Below are positions 1 through 5,371 of a stretch of 5,371 bases of DNA, piece after piece. The DNA is from Actinomycetota bacterium. GTDB taxonomy: Bacteria > Actinomycetota > CADDZG01 > WHSQ01. Positions within the stretch are counted from its first letter, which is position 1. The number at the start of each line of letters is the position of its first letter. Below the pieces are notes generated by a model. It ran no database searches. It had not been told where the DNA came from and was given only the letters and a program-made list of their open reading frames with translations. Location: positions 1 through 5,371 of the forward strand of contig JACDBF010000087.1 of NCBI GenBank assembly GCA_013695055.1. The letters are read 5' to 3'. The translations under genes and the position numbers were made by a program.

Positions 1-867
1 GCCGCGGCTACCGGCCAGGGTTCTGACACCATCATCGGCGTCGAGAACCTGGAAGGGTCCATCTTCGGTGACACGCTCATCGGCGACGGGCAGATCAACG
101 ACCTAGAGGGCAGGCTCGGCGACGATGCCCTCGTCGGAGCCGGCGCGGAGGACTTCGTCAAGGGCAATGCCGGCAATGACTCCGTGACTGGAGGAAGCGA
201 GGCCGATCTATTGGCCTCGGGACCGGGCGACGACACGCTCGGGGGCGGAGACGGGGACGACTACATGATCGGGTCTGAAGGCGATGACGACTTTGCCGGC
301 GGGCCCGGCGCCGACCTCGTCGACTTCATCCGGGCGAAGCAGGCGGTGACTGTGAGTCTTTCTGCCGGCACTTCTGTGGGCCAGGGAGCCGACGAGCTCT
401 CCGAGGTGGAGAACGTCTCGGGCACGGTCTTCGCCGACGAGCTGTCCGGTGACGTCAACGCGAACCGTTTGATCGGGTTCGACGGTATCGACAAGCTGAG
501 CGGCCTGGACGGCGCCGACGTGCTGGAGGGGGGACTCAAGGTCGACGCGCTGGACGGTGGCACGGGCACCGACATCGCCTCCTACGTGAACGCCCCCAAA
601 CCGATCACGGCTGATCTCGAAGAGGGCTTCGCCAACGGTGAGGGAAACATCCTCGTGGGCATCGAGGGTTTGCAGGGCTCTGCCTTCGCCGATGTCCTGA
701 GGGGGGATCTCAACGCCAACGCCCTCCTGGGCGGTGAATCCGGCGACTTCTTAGCCGGTCGAGCCGGCGACGACACACTCGACGGCGAGGGCGGCATCGA
801 CAACGCGGACGGTGGCGAGGGGACCGATGTCTGCGCCGCCGAGGCGAAGGTGAGCTGCGAGAGCTGA
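1..867 (+). CDS. RTX-like calcium-binding repeat protein, C-terminal part (5' end outside window)
   Basis: The reading frame is open from base 1 to the TGA at 865-867, giving 288 visible residues with no start in view; a GTG at 184 is internal and not a real start because the repeats continue upstream of it. The protein consists of hemolysin-type GGxGxDxLx nonapeptides, which in known families bind Ca2+ between turns of a parallel beta-roll outside the cell. Clear examples are GGDGDDYMI, GSEGDDDFA and GGPGADLVD (residues 82-108). Arrays lie at residues 19-108, 141-194 and 226-279, joined by linkers of the type VTVSLSAGTxxGQGxDxLxxVENV that are common in this superfamily. The tail after the last array is short and holds Cys278 and Cys286, which could form a disulfide. 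No catalytic domain, sortase motif or membrane anchor is visible. The family is clear; the function (adhesin, enzyme tail or surface layer) cannot be told from this piece. It is probably a separate transcription unit, given the hairpin that follows. Confidence 0.93.
   Translation, partial: AAATGQGSDTIIGVENLEGSIFGDTLIGDGQINDLEGRLGDDALVGAGAEDFVKGNAGNDSVTGGSEADLLASGPGDDTLGGGDGDDYMIGSEGDDDFAGGPGADLVDFIRAKQAVTVSLSAGTSVGQGADELSEVENVSGTVFADELSGDVNANRLIGFDGIDKLSGLDGADVLEGGLKVDALDGGTGTDIASYVNAPKPITADLEEGFANGEGNILVGIEGLQGSAFADVLRGDLNANALLGGESGDFLAGRAGDDTLDGEGGIDNADGGEGTDVCAAEAKVSCES
55..324 (+). repeat. RTX nonapeptide array 1 (ten units in phase)
   Basis: Residues 19-108 can be cut into ten consecutive nine-residue units without any indel: GSIFGDTLI, GDGQINDLE, GRLGDDALV, GAGAEDFVK, GNAGNDSVT, GGSEADLLA, SGPGDDTLG, GGDGDDYMI, GSEGDDDFA, GGPGADLVD. 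Most units have Gly at position 1 and Asp at position 6, as expected for a Ca2+-binding beta-roll. Some units (GAGAEDFVK, GGSEADLLA) lack the Gly at position 4 and may bind Ca2+ weakly. Confidence 0.85.
421..582 (+). repeat. RTX nonapeptide array 2 (six units)
   Basis: Residues 141-194 divide into GTVFADELS, GDVNANRLI, GFDGIDKLS, GLDGADVLE, GGLKVDALD and GGTGTDIAS. The first two units match the opening of array 1 (GSIFGDTLI, GDGQINDLE) and of array 3, so each array starts with a GS/TxFxDxLx unit followed by a GDxxxNxLx unit. Confidence 0.85.
676..837 (+). repeat. RTX nonapeptide array 3 (six units)
   Basis: Residues 226-279 divide into GSAFADVLR, GDLNANALL, GGESGDFLA, GRAGDDTLD, GEGGIDNAD and GGEGTDVCA. 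It has the same length as array 2, six units or 162 bases. Its final unit contains Cys278 and runs straight into the nine-residue C-terminal tail. Confidence 0.85.
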
Positions 868-873
868 GCCCGG

Positions 874-909
874 CGGGGCCGCCAGATCCGGAATGGTCTG
901 GCGGCCCTG
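874..909 (+). terminator. Likely intrinsic terminator of the RTX gene
   Basis: A perfect 11-bp inverted repeat, GGGCCGCCAGA (876-886) and TCTGGCGGCCC (897-907), encloses a 10-base loop. One G-U pair and one C-G pair extend the stem to 874/909. It starts 6 bases after the RTX stop codon. The tail after the stem is GGGGTTT (911-916 and the base before), so the T-tract is short, as often seen in high-GC bacteria. Position and stem strength support termination; the poor T-tract keeps the call below certain. Confidence 0.75.
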
Positions 910-931
910 GGGGTTTGAGCCTCCGACCTTC

Positions 932-940
932 GAAAGAAAG
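932..940 (+). promoter_or_regulatory. Weak purine-rich ribosome-binding site for the ABC exporter
   Basis: GAAAGAAAG ends 8 bases before the GTG at 949. It is purine-rich but not a strong match to AGGAGG. It supports the 949 start, which is also the only possible start codon between the in-frame TGA at 916 and that point. Confidence 0.45.
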
Positions 941-948
941 CGACGTGT

Positions 949-2826
949 GTGCGGCGAGGTATCGACCTAGAGAAGTTGCAAGGCGCCAAGCTCAATCGTG
1001 CCGTGATACTGCGCGTCTGGAAGTTCGTACATCGCTATCACAAGCGCGTGTACGCCTACCTAGTCATCATCGCCGCGGCTTCGGTTTTGGCCGTGCTGCC
1101 CCCGCTCGTCTTTCGTGAGCTCATCGACAAGGCGATTCCCTCGGGCGATTACGGGTCGGTTGCATTTCTCTCCGCGCTGGCCCTCGCGCTCTCTCTGGGC
1201 GGCACCGGACTCTCGTTCATGGGCAGCATGGTCGCGGTGAGCGTAGGCGAAGGGTTGATCTACGACCTGCGCTCAGCCCTCTATGACCACGTGCAGAGAA
1301 TGCCGATCGCCTTCTTCACTCGTACTCAGACGGGCGCGCTGATCAGCCGGCTCAACAACGACGTCGTCGGCGCTCAACAAGCCGTGACTTCTACGCTCGG
1401 CACGACGGTATCGAGCATGCTCGCGGTGATCGCGACGCTGGTGGTCATGGTTGTGGAGCTCAGCTGGCGCATTACGTTGTTAACGCTCATTCTCGTCCCC
1501 GCCTATTTGTTGATCTCTGGGCGCGTCGGTCGCATCGTCCAAAAGATCGCTCGTCATCAGATGGAGATGAACGCGCGCATGAATGCCATTATGACCGAGC
1601 GCTTCAACGTCGCCGGGGCCTTGCTGGTCAAGCTTTTTGGCCGCCCCAATGATGAGGCCGGGCAGTTCCGATTGAGAGCGCAAGAGGTGCGCGATGCGGG
1701 TGTGCGCCGCTCGATGGTGGCGCGCTCGTTCGGACTCAGCCTAACTGCCATCACCGCTCTCGGGACCGCGGGGGTGTACTTCTTCGGCAGCAGAGCTGCC
1801 ATCCAAGGCAGCCTTACTCCCGGGACGCTCGTCGCGCTGGTCGCGCTGCTGCAGAGACTGTACGGGCCGATCGGTGACCTGACAAGCACACGCGTCGATC
1901 TTCTGAGCGCGATCGTGTCCTTCGAAAGATGCTTCGAGGTGCTCGACGCGCCTCTCGCCATCGACGACAAGCCGGGAGCGAGAGCGTTGAAGGAGCCCAG
2001 GGGGCAGGTGAGGGTGAAAGATGTCTGGTTCCGCTACCCGTCGCCCCAGGAAGCGTCGATCCCCTCGCTCGAATCCGAGAGCGAGGTCGCGACGCCGTCG
2101 GCAAGCTCCGAGTGGGTCCTGAAGGGCGTGTCCTTCGAGGCGGCTCCGGGCACGATGACTGCACTCGTAGGACCTTCGGGGGCCGGTAAGACAACGCTAT
2201 CGTCGGTAATCGCGCGCCTCTACGACGTGGCCTACGGAAGCATCGAGATTGACGGTGAGGATGTGCGCGATGTCACGCTGCAATCGCTGTCGAATGCGAT
2301 GGGGATCGTGAGTCAAGATGCACATCTCTTCCACGACACGATCGCCGCTAACTTGCGGTACGTCCGGCCCGGAGCCACGGACGAAGAGCTGGTGGAGGTA
2401 TGCCGGGCGGCGCGCATACACGACATCATCGCAACGTTGCCCGATGGGTACGACACTCTCGTCGGGGAGCGCGGCTACAGGATGTCGGGTGGCGAGAAGC
2501 AGCGCCTTGCAATCGCGCGAGTTCTCTTGAAGTCTCCGGCGATCATCATGCTGGATGAAGCGACCGCACATCTCGATTCGGACAACGAGCTCCATATCCA
2601 GCGTGCTCTGGCCACTGCGTTGGAAGACCGCACATCCATAGTGATCGCTCACCGCTTATCCACTGTGCGCGCTGCAGATCAAATTCTTGTTCTCGATTCC
2701 GGCCGCATCGTGGAAAGGGGCACGCACGACGAGCTGCTGTCCAAGGATGGTTTGTACGCAAGCCTCTACGGAACACAGTTCGCCTCGTCAACGAACGACG
2801 ATGGGGTAGACATCCGGGCGGGGTAG
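949..2826 (+). CDS. ABC exporter, fused membrane and ATPase domains (ABCB/MsbA-like half-transporter)
   Basis: This 625-residue protein has the length and order of a type IV ABC exporter half-molecule that would dimerise in the cytoplasmic membrane and expel a substrate using ATP. Six hydrophobic helices are visible at about residues 34-56, 69-95, 145-170, 174-192, 259-280 and 289-307. The ATPase domain follows from about 354: aromatic A-loop Tyr363, Walker A GPSGAGKTT (408-416, Lys414), Q-loop Gln456, signature MSGGEKQ (512-518), Walker B IIMLDE (532-537, catalytic Glu537), D-loop AHLD (540-543) and switch His568. All catalytic residues are present, so a homodimer would have two competent sites; no partner subunit lies next to it. 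An insert of about 25 residues (364-388) separates the A-loop from the VLKGVSF strand, a feature I recall from an actinobacterial exporter subfamily. The start is GTG 949. The substrate is unknown; lipid, drug or peptide are all possible. There is no C39 peptidase domain. Confidence 0.93.
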   Translation: MRRGIDLEKLQGAKLNRAVILRVWKFVHRYHKRVYAYLVIIAAASVLAVLPPLVFRELIDKAIPSGDYGSVAFLSALALALSLGGTGLSFMGSMVAVSVGEGLIYDLRSALYDHVQRMPIAFFTRTQTGALISRLNNDVVGAQQAVTSTLGTTVSSMLAVIATLVVMVVELSWRITLLTLILVPAYLLISGRVGRIVQKIARHQMEMNARMNAIMTERFNVAGALLVKLFGRPNDEAGQFRLRAQEVRDAGVRRSMVARSFGLSLTAITALGTAGVYFFGSRAAIQGSLTPGTLVALVALLQRLYGPIGDLTSTRVDLLSAIVSFERCFEVLDAPLAIDDKPGARALKEPRGQVRVKDVWFRYPSPQEASIPSLESESEVATPSASSEWVLKGVSFEAAPGTMTALVGPSGAGKTTLSSVIARLYDVAYGSIEIDGEDVRDVTLQSLSNAMGIVSQDAHLFHDTIAANLRYVRPGATDEELVEVCRAARIHDIIATLPDGYDTLVGERGYRMSGGEKQRLAIARVLLKSPAIIMLDEATAHLDSDNELHIQRALATALEDRTSIVIAHRLSTVRAADQILVLDSGRIVERGTHDELLSKDGLYASLYGTQFASSTNDDGVDIRAG

Positions 2827-2828
2827 TT

Positions 2829-2858
2829 TTCCCACTTCAACAAGCGCGAAGAAGGGAA
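2829..2858 (+). promoter_or_regulatory. Possible hairpin covering the reductase ribosome-binding site
   Basis: TTCCC (2829-2833) can pair with GGGAA (2854-2858). Inside it, CTTC (2835-2838) can pair with GAAG (2848-2851) around a 9-base loop, with a 1x2 internal loop between the two helices. The 3' arm contains the Shine-Dalgarno sequence of the next gene. The structure is seen by eye only and is modest in strength, so a regulatory role is an inference. Confidence 0.3.
2849..2856 (+). promoter_or_regulatory. Ribosome-binding site of the disulfide reductase
   Basis: The purine run AAGAAGGG ends 5 bases before the ATG at 2862. This spacing and sequence fix the start codon of the reductase. Confidence 0.75.
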
Positions 2859-2861
2859 TTC

Positions 2862-4241
2862 ATGGAGAGATTGGTGGTGATCGGCGGCGACGCGGCCGGG
2901 ATGAGCGCGGCGTCGCAGGCCCGCCGCCGCCGGCCGGCCGATGAGCTGCAGATAGCGGCTTTCGAGCGGGGCCGCTACACCTCCTACTCCGCGTGTGGCA
3001 TCCCTTACTTCGTAGGCGGGGTGGTGAAGAGCCTGGACGACCTGATTGCGCGTGCGCCAGAAGAGTTCCGGGACAGACAGTCGATCGAGGCACGTACCCG
3101 CCACGAGGTGACTGATATCGACCTCGATAAACGCGCGATCGAAGTCATCGATCTCGAAAGCGGCACCGTAAGACGGGAGAGCTTCGATCAGCTAATGCTC
3201 GCGACCGGCGCTACTCCGGTGCGCCCCCGCCTTCCCGGTTCCGATGCCGAGGGAATCTTCGGCGTGCAGGTGCTCGACGACGGCCGAGCGATCTTCGAGG
3301 CTCTGGACGCATCAGAGGCAAAGAACGCGGTGGTGGTCGGGGGAGGCTACATCGGGCTCGAGATGGCCGAGGCCCTGAAGATGCGCGGGCTCGACGTCAC
3401 GGTAGTCGAGCTTGCCGCTCAACCGATGTCCACCCTCGATCCCGACATGGGGGCCCTCGTCGCCGGGGCCATGACGGAGATGGGCATAGAGATCCTCACC
3501 GACGAAGCGGTTGAGAGCTTCGAGACCGCAAAGGGGCATGTGTCGGCGGTGGTCACGCAGGTGCGCACTCTCCCCGCGGATATCGTCGTTCTCGGACTCG
3601 GCGTGCGCCCCAATGTTGAGCTGGCCCGAAAAGCCGGTCTGACGATCGGTCCATCGGGCGGCATCGCCGTCGACCGGCGCATGCGCGCTTCGGCGGACGG
3701 AGTGTGGGCGGCGGGAGACTGCGCCGAGAAGTATCACCGTGTCGCACGCAAGCACGTGACGGTTGCGCTGGGCACCCATGCCAACAAGGAAGGACGCGTC
3801 GCAGGCATCAATATCGGAGGTGGCTACGCGACCTTCCCGGGAGTCCTCGGCACGGCCGTCTCCAAGGTGTGCGCCACGGAGATGGGGCGCACGGGCTTGA
3901 AGGAGCTGGAGGCGGCCGAAGCCGGGTTCGAGAGTCTGAGCGTGACCGTCGACTCGACGACGCGCGCGGGCTACTACCCGGGAACCTCTGCCATCAAGAC
4001 CAAGCTGATCGTTGAGAAACGTTCCGGCAAGCTCTTGGGGGCGCAGATCGTGGGCCGTGAGGGCGCCGCAAAGCGAATCGACGTGCTGGCTACCGCGCTC
4101 TGGAACGAGATGACCGTCGACGAGCTCTTGAACATCGATCTTTCCTATGCGCCGCCGTTCTCGCCGGTGTGGGATGCGGTGCTCATCGCTGCACGCAAAG
4201 CATGGCAAGCCGTCGAGGAAGACTTGTCCGATTGTAGCTAG
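2862..4241 (+). CDS. FAD-dependent pyridine nucleotide-disulfide oxidoreductase (CoA-disulfide reductase / NADH oxidase family)
   Basis: This 459-residue flavoprotein should be cytoplasmic and use NAD(P)H to reduce a small disulfide such as CoA disulfide, or a persulfide, polysulfide or O2. An N-terminal FAD site reads VVIGGDAAGMSAA (5-17). The single redox cysteine Cys45 sits in SYSACGIPY (41-49), the position of the active cysteine in CoA-disulfide reductases; classical two-cysteine CxxxxC reductases differ here. ATG motif LATGATP is at 113-119, the NAD(P)-binding motif VVGGGYIGLEMAEAL at 158-172, and the second FAD motif VWAAGDCAE at 281-289. The C-terminal dimerisation domain has AGYYPG (369-374) and DLSYAPPFSPVWDAV (426-440), typical of the family, whose tyrosines help at the active site in known members. 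Glu183 at the end of the second NAD strand hints at NADH preference. No rhodanese domain is fused. It lies 35 bases after the exporter with no terminator between, so cotranscription is likely. The exact substrate is not decidable from sequence. Confidence 0.92.
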   Translation: MERLVVIGGDAAGMSAASQARRRRPADELQIAAFERGRYTSYSACGIPYFVGGVVKSLDDLIARAPEEFRDRQSIEARTRHEVTDIDLDKRAIEVIDLESGTVRRESFDQLMLATGATPVRPRLPGSDAEGIFGVQVLDDGRAIFEALDASEAKNAVVVGGGYIGLEMAEALKMRGLDVTVVELAAQPMSTLDPDMGALVAGAMTEMGIEILTDEAVESFETAKGHVSAVVTQVRTLPADIVVLGLGVRPNVELARKAGLTIGPSGGIAVDRRMRASADGVWAAGDCAEKYHRVARKHVTVALGTHANKEGRVAGINIGGGYATFPGVLGTAVSKVCATEMGRTGLKELEAAEAGFESLSVTVDSTTRAGYYPGTSAIKTKLIVEKRSGKLLGAQIVGREGAAKRIDVLATALWNEMTVDELLNIDLSYAPPFSPVWDAVLIAARKAWQAVEEDLSDCS

Positions 4242-4274
4242 CGCTGCCCGCGTGATTTGCGCGACGGACGCTAG
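4238..4274. terminator. Possible bidirectional structure between convergent genes
   Basis: CTAGCG (4238-4243) and CGCTAG (4269-4274) form a 6-bp inverted repeat, and CGCG (4249-4252) pairs with CGCG (4260-4263) around a 7-base loop inside it. The two helices are separated by a mismatched internal loop, and there is no T-tract on either strand. The TAG stop codons of both convergent genes lie in the outer arms. It may slow or end transcription from both sides, but it is weak. Confidence 0.25.
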
Positions 4275-4912
4275 GGTGTGTTCGAGGAGATCTTCTGGCC
4301 CGAAGGGCCCATGCGAAAGACGCGAAACCAAAGGTCGACCGACGGTCCGATTCCCAGTGCGAACAAGGCTGTTCCAACGCCTACTGCGCCTCCCATTAGA
4401 ATCCCCGCCAACAGGGCGCTTCCCTCGATCAGGGCGCGAGCGATTCCGATTCGCAGGTGCGCGCGCGTCGCGATGATCACCATGAGACCATCACGCGGCC
4501 CCGCACCCAGGCCGGCGCCGATGTAAAGAGCGGAGCCCAACCCGATCACCGCGATTCCACCCACGCAGAGAGCCAGGCGCACGGCAAGTGACGAGCTGCC
4601 GGCGGCGTCTCCCACTCCGGTGGACAAGAGGAGGTCGACGAGCACGCCGATCAACACCATGTTGGCGAGAGTTCCCGGCCCGGGCTTGAGGCCGGCGGCG
4701 AGGGAGGCGGCGACCAGCGCGACTCCCACCGCGATCGTGGCGAGCCCGAAGGTCAGCGGCGTGTGGCGACGAAGACCATCGTGCAGGACATCCCATGGAG
4801 GGATGCCGAGCCGGGCCCGGAGCGTCATGAAGGTTCCCACCGCAAATAGCGCCAAGCCGACCAGCAAGCGCGACCAGCGAAGGCACACAGAGCGGACATG
4901 CATAGCGGGCAT
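4271..4912 (-). CDS. YczE-like integral membrane protein (YczE/YyaS/YitT group)
   Basis: With the start at ATG 4912 this is a 213-residue, strongly hydrophobic protein with about five or six membrane helices (roughly 13-31, 54-73, 82-98, 109-134, 155-175, 177-197). Two family hallmarks are visible: RARLGIPPWDVLHDGL (32-47) after the first helix and YIGAGLGAGPRDGLMV (130-145) in the middle. The end, ALGIGPSVDLWFR (185-197), is also typical. The molecular function of the family is not established; Bacillus YczE has been linked to lipopeptide antibiotic production, but no biosynthetic gene is present here. Start choice: AGGA lies 7 bases before ATG 4912, and the homologous region begins around residue 12. 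A TTG at 4954 (227 residues, with AAGG upstream) and ATGs at 4939 and 4903 are alternatives. The gene converges on the reductase with 29 bases between stops and diverges from the phosphatase gene. Confidence 0.88.
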   Translation of the reverse strand: MPAMHVRSVCLRWSRLLVGLALFAVGTFMTLRARLGIPPWDVLHDGLRRHTPLTFGLATIAVGVALVAASLAAGLKPGPGTLANMVLIGVLVDLLLSTGVGDAAGSSSLAVRLALCVGGIAVIGLGSALYIGAGLGAGPRDGLMVIIATRAHLRIGIARALIEGSALLAGILMGGAVGVGTALFALGIGPSVDLWFRVFRMGPSGQKISSNTP

Positions 4913-4919
4913 GTCGCTA

Positions 4920-4923
4920 TCCT
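4920..4923 (-). promoter_or_regulatory. Ribosome-binding site that supports the 4912 start of the YczE-like gene
   Basis: On the minus strand AGGA is followed by seven bases and then ATG (4912-4910). The ATG at 4939 has no comparable site, and the TTG at 4954 has only AAGG at 8 bases, so 4912 is preferred. Confidence 0.5.
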
Positions 4924-4954
4924 GGCAGCCCTCAAGCATCCGACGATCAGTCAA

Positions 4955-4959
4955 AGGGG
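4955..4959 (+). promoter_or_regulatory. Ribosome-binding site of the inositol-phosphatase-family gene
   Basis: AGGGG (with two more A bases before it) lies 8 bases before GTG 4968 and 5 bases before TTG 4965. It supports a start here and not at the in-frame ATG 4911, which overlaps the start of the divergent gene. Confidence 0.55.
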
Positions 4960-4967
4960 CGACCTTG

Positions 4968-5371
4968 GTGGATCAGCGCTCGCTGTTGGATACCGCCACA
5001 GCCGGCGCGCGTGCGGCAGGTGGTCTGCTCCTGGAGCGTTTCGGGGGCCCGGCGGAGGGAGTGTCGACCAAGTCCACACCCACCGACTTGGTGAGCGACG
5101 CCGATCGGGACTCAGAGACCCTACTGATCGATCTCATCGCGCGCTCCCGGCCCGATGACGGCGTGCTGTCGGAAGAAGGAGGTGGACGTGAATCGTTCTC
5201 TGGCCTCCGATGGGTCATCGATCCCCTGGATGGAACCGTTAACTATCTCTTCGGCATTCCACAGTGGTGCGTGAGCGTCGCGGTCGAGGACGACGAGGGA
5301 TGGGTGGCCGGAGCAGTCTTCGATCCGAATCGCGACGAGATGTTCTCGGCGACAAGGGGTGGAGGTGCTCA
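4968..5371 (+). CDS. Inositol monophosphatase family protein, N-terminal part (3' end outside window)
   Basis: From GTG 4968 the frame stays open to the window end, giving 134 complete codons plus two bases; full-length family members have about 260-270 residues. The family hydrolyses phosphate monoesters such as inositol-1-phosphate, histidinol phosphate or fructose-1,6-bisphosphate with Mg2+. Metal-ligand motifs of the first half are present: TDLVSDADR (39-47), SEEGG (68-72, Glu69/Glu70) and WVIDPLDGTVN (82-92, with Asp85 and Asp88 as metal ligands and Thr90 in the active site). GIPQWCVSVAVE (96-107) and GAVFDPNRDEMFSATRGGG (115-133) also fit. The C-terminal WDxAAG-type motif lies outside the window, so substrate class cannot be assigned. 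In-frame alternatives are TTG 4965 and ATG 4911; the latter would add 19 residues unlike the family and would overlap the divergent gene. The DGTVN form in place of DGTTN is one I associate with actinobacterial members. Confidence 0.92.
   Translation, partial: MDQRSLLDTATAGARAAGGLLLERFGGPAEGVSTKSTPTDLVSDADRDSETLLIDLIARSRPDDGVLSEEGGGRESFSGLRWVIDPLDGTVNYLFGIPQWCVSVAVEDDEGWVAGAVFDPNRDEMFSATRGGGA

Noticed and set aside
184..186. GTG as the start of the RTX gene
   Set aside because: The same frame is open to base 1 and the upstream residues contain the same nonapeptides and linker, so the GTG is an internal valine codon.
261..575. Minus-strand Ser/Pro-rich open frame inside the RTX gene
   Set aside because: It is the reverse complement of Gly/Asp-rich repeats and so open only by composition.
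582..995. Minus-strand open frame across the RTX 3' end, the hairpin and the exporter start
   Set aside because: Its composition (Ser, Pro, Arg, Ala) mirrors the antisense of the RTX repeats, and it shows no domain or ribosome-binding site.
1..2826. The RTX protein and the adjacent ABC exporter as a type I secretion system
   Set aside because: The exporter has no C39-like or other N-terminal substrate-handling domain, no HlyD- or TolC-type gene is present, a strong hairpin separates the genes, and the RTX protein lacks an obvious C-terminal secretion segment. Adjacency alone is not enough.
3312..4331. A 339-codon open frame on the minus strand, antisense to the reductase
   Set aside because: It is rich in Arg, His and Gly with no recognisable motif, overlaps a clearly real flavoenzyme, and is the usual by-product of GC-rich codon use.
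4893..4923. CGGACA and TATCCT on the plus strand as a promoter for the phosphatase gene
   Set aside because: The first box is a weak match, the spacing is 19 bases, and the second box coincides with the ribosome-binding site of the opposite gene, so it is not convincing.
4949..4954. TTGACT on the minus strand as a -35 promoter element for the YczE-like gene
   Set aside because: No acceptable -10 hexamer occurs 16-19 bases downstream; the segment there is G/C-rich.

Overview
This is a high-GC window from a bacterial chromosome or contig. Codon choice is G/C-ending, GTG starts are likely, and the subfamily flavour of the ABC exporter and the inositol-phosphatase-like gene looks actinobacterial. 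Examples are a long insert before the Walker A region of the exporter and a DGTVN motif in the phosphatase. Assignment to Actinomycetota is an inference from remembered family features, not from a database search.

Layout, left to right. (1) 1-867, plus strand: the C-terminal 288 residues of a secreted or surface RTX-like calcium-binding protein whose start lies upstream of the window. It is built as three arrays of in-phase nonapeptides separated by linkers of 31-32 residues, and it ends in a two-cysteine tail. (2) 874-909: a strong GC-rich hairpin, the likely terminator of the RTX gene. (3) 949-2826, plus: a complete 625-residue ABC exporter (six-helix membrane domain fused to an ATPase) with all catalytic motifs intact. 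(4) 2862-4241, plus: a 459-residue FAD/NAD(P)H disulfide reductase of the CoA-disulfide reductase/NADH oxidase family, 35 bases after the exporter and probably cotranscribed with it. (5) 4271-4912, minus: a YczE-like integral membrane protein, convergent with the reductase. (6) 4968-5371, plus: the N-terminal half of an inositol-monophosphatase-family enzyme, cut by the window end and divergent from the YczE-like gene.

The genes do not form an obvious single pathway. The exporter and reductase form a plausible two-gene unit. The RTX gene is probably a separate unit ended by its own terminator. The last two genes are a tightly packed divergent pair with only about 55 bases between their preferred starts. 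No RNA gene, CRISPR array, insertion sequence, phage gene or attachment site was seen, and every stretch over 300 bases is covered by a gene.

I do not see evidence for an undescribed multi-gene system here. The most interesting items are the strict nonapeptide architecture of the RTX protein, a possible hairpin that covers the ribosome-binding site of the reductase, and the long insert in the ATPase domain of the exporter.
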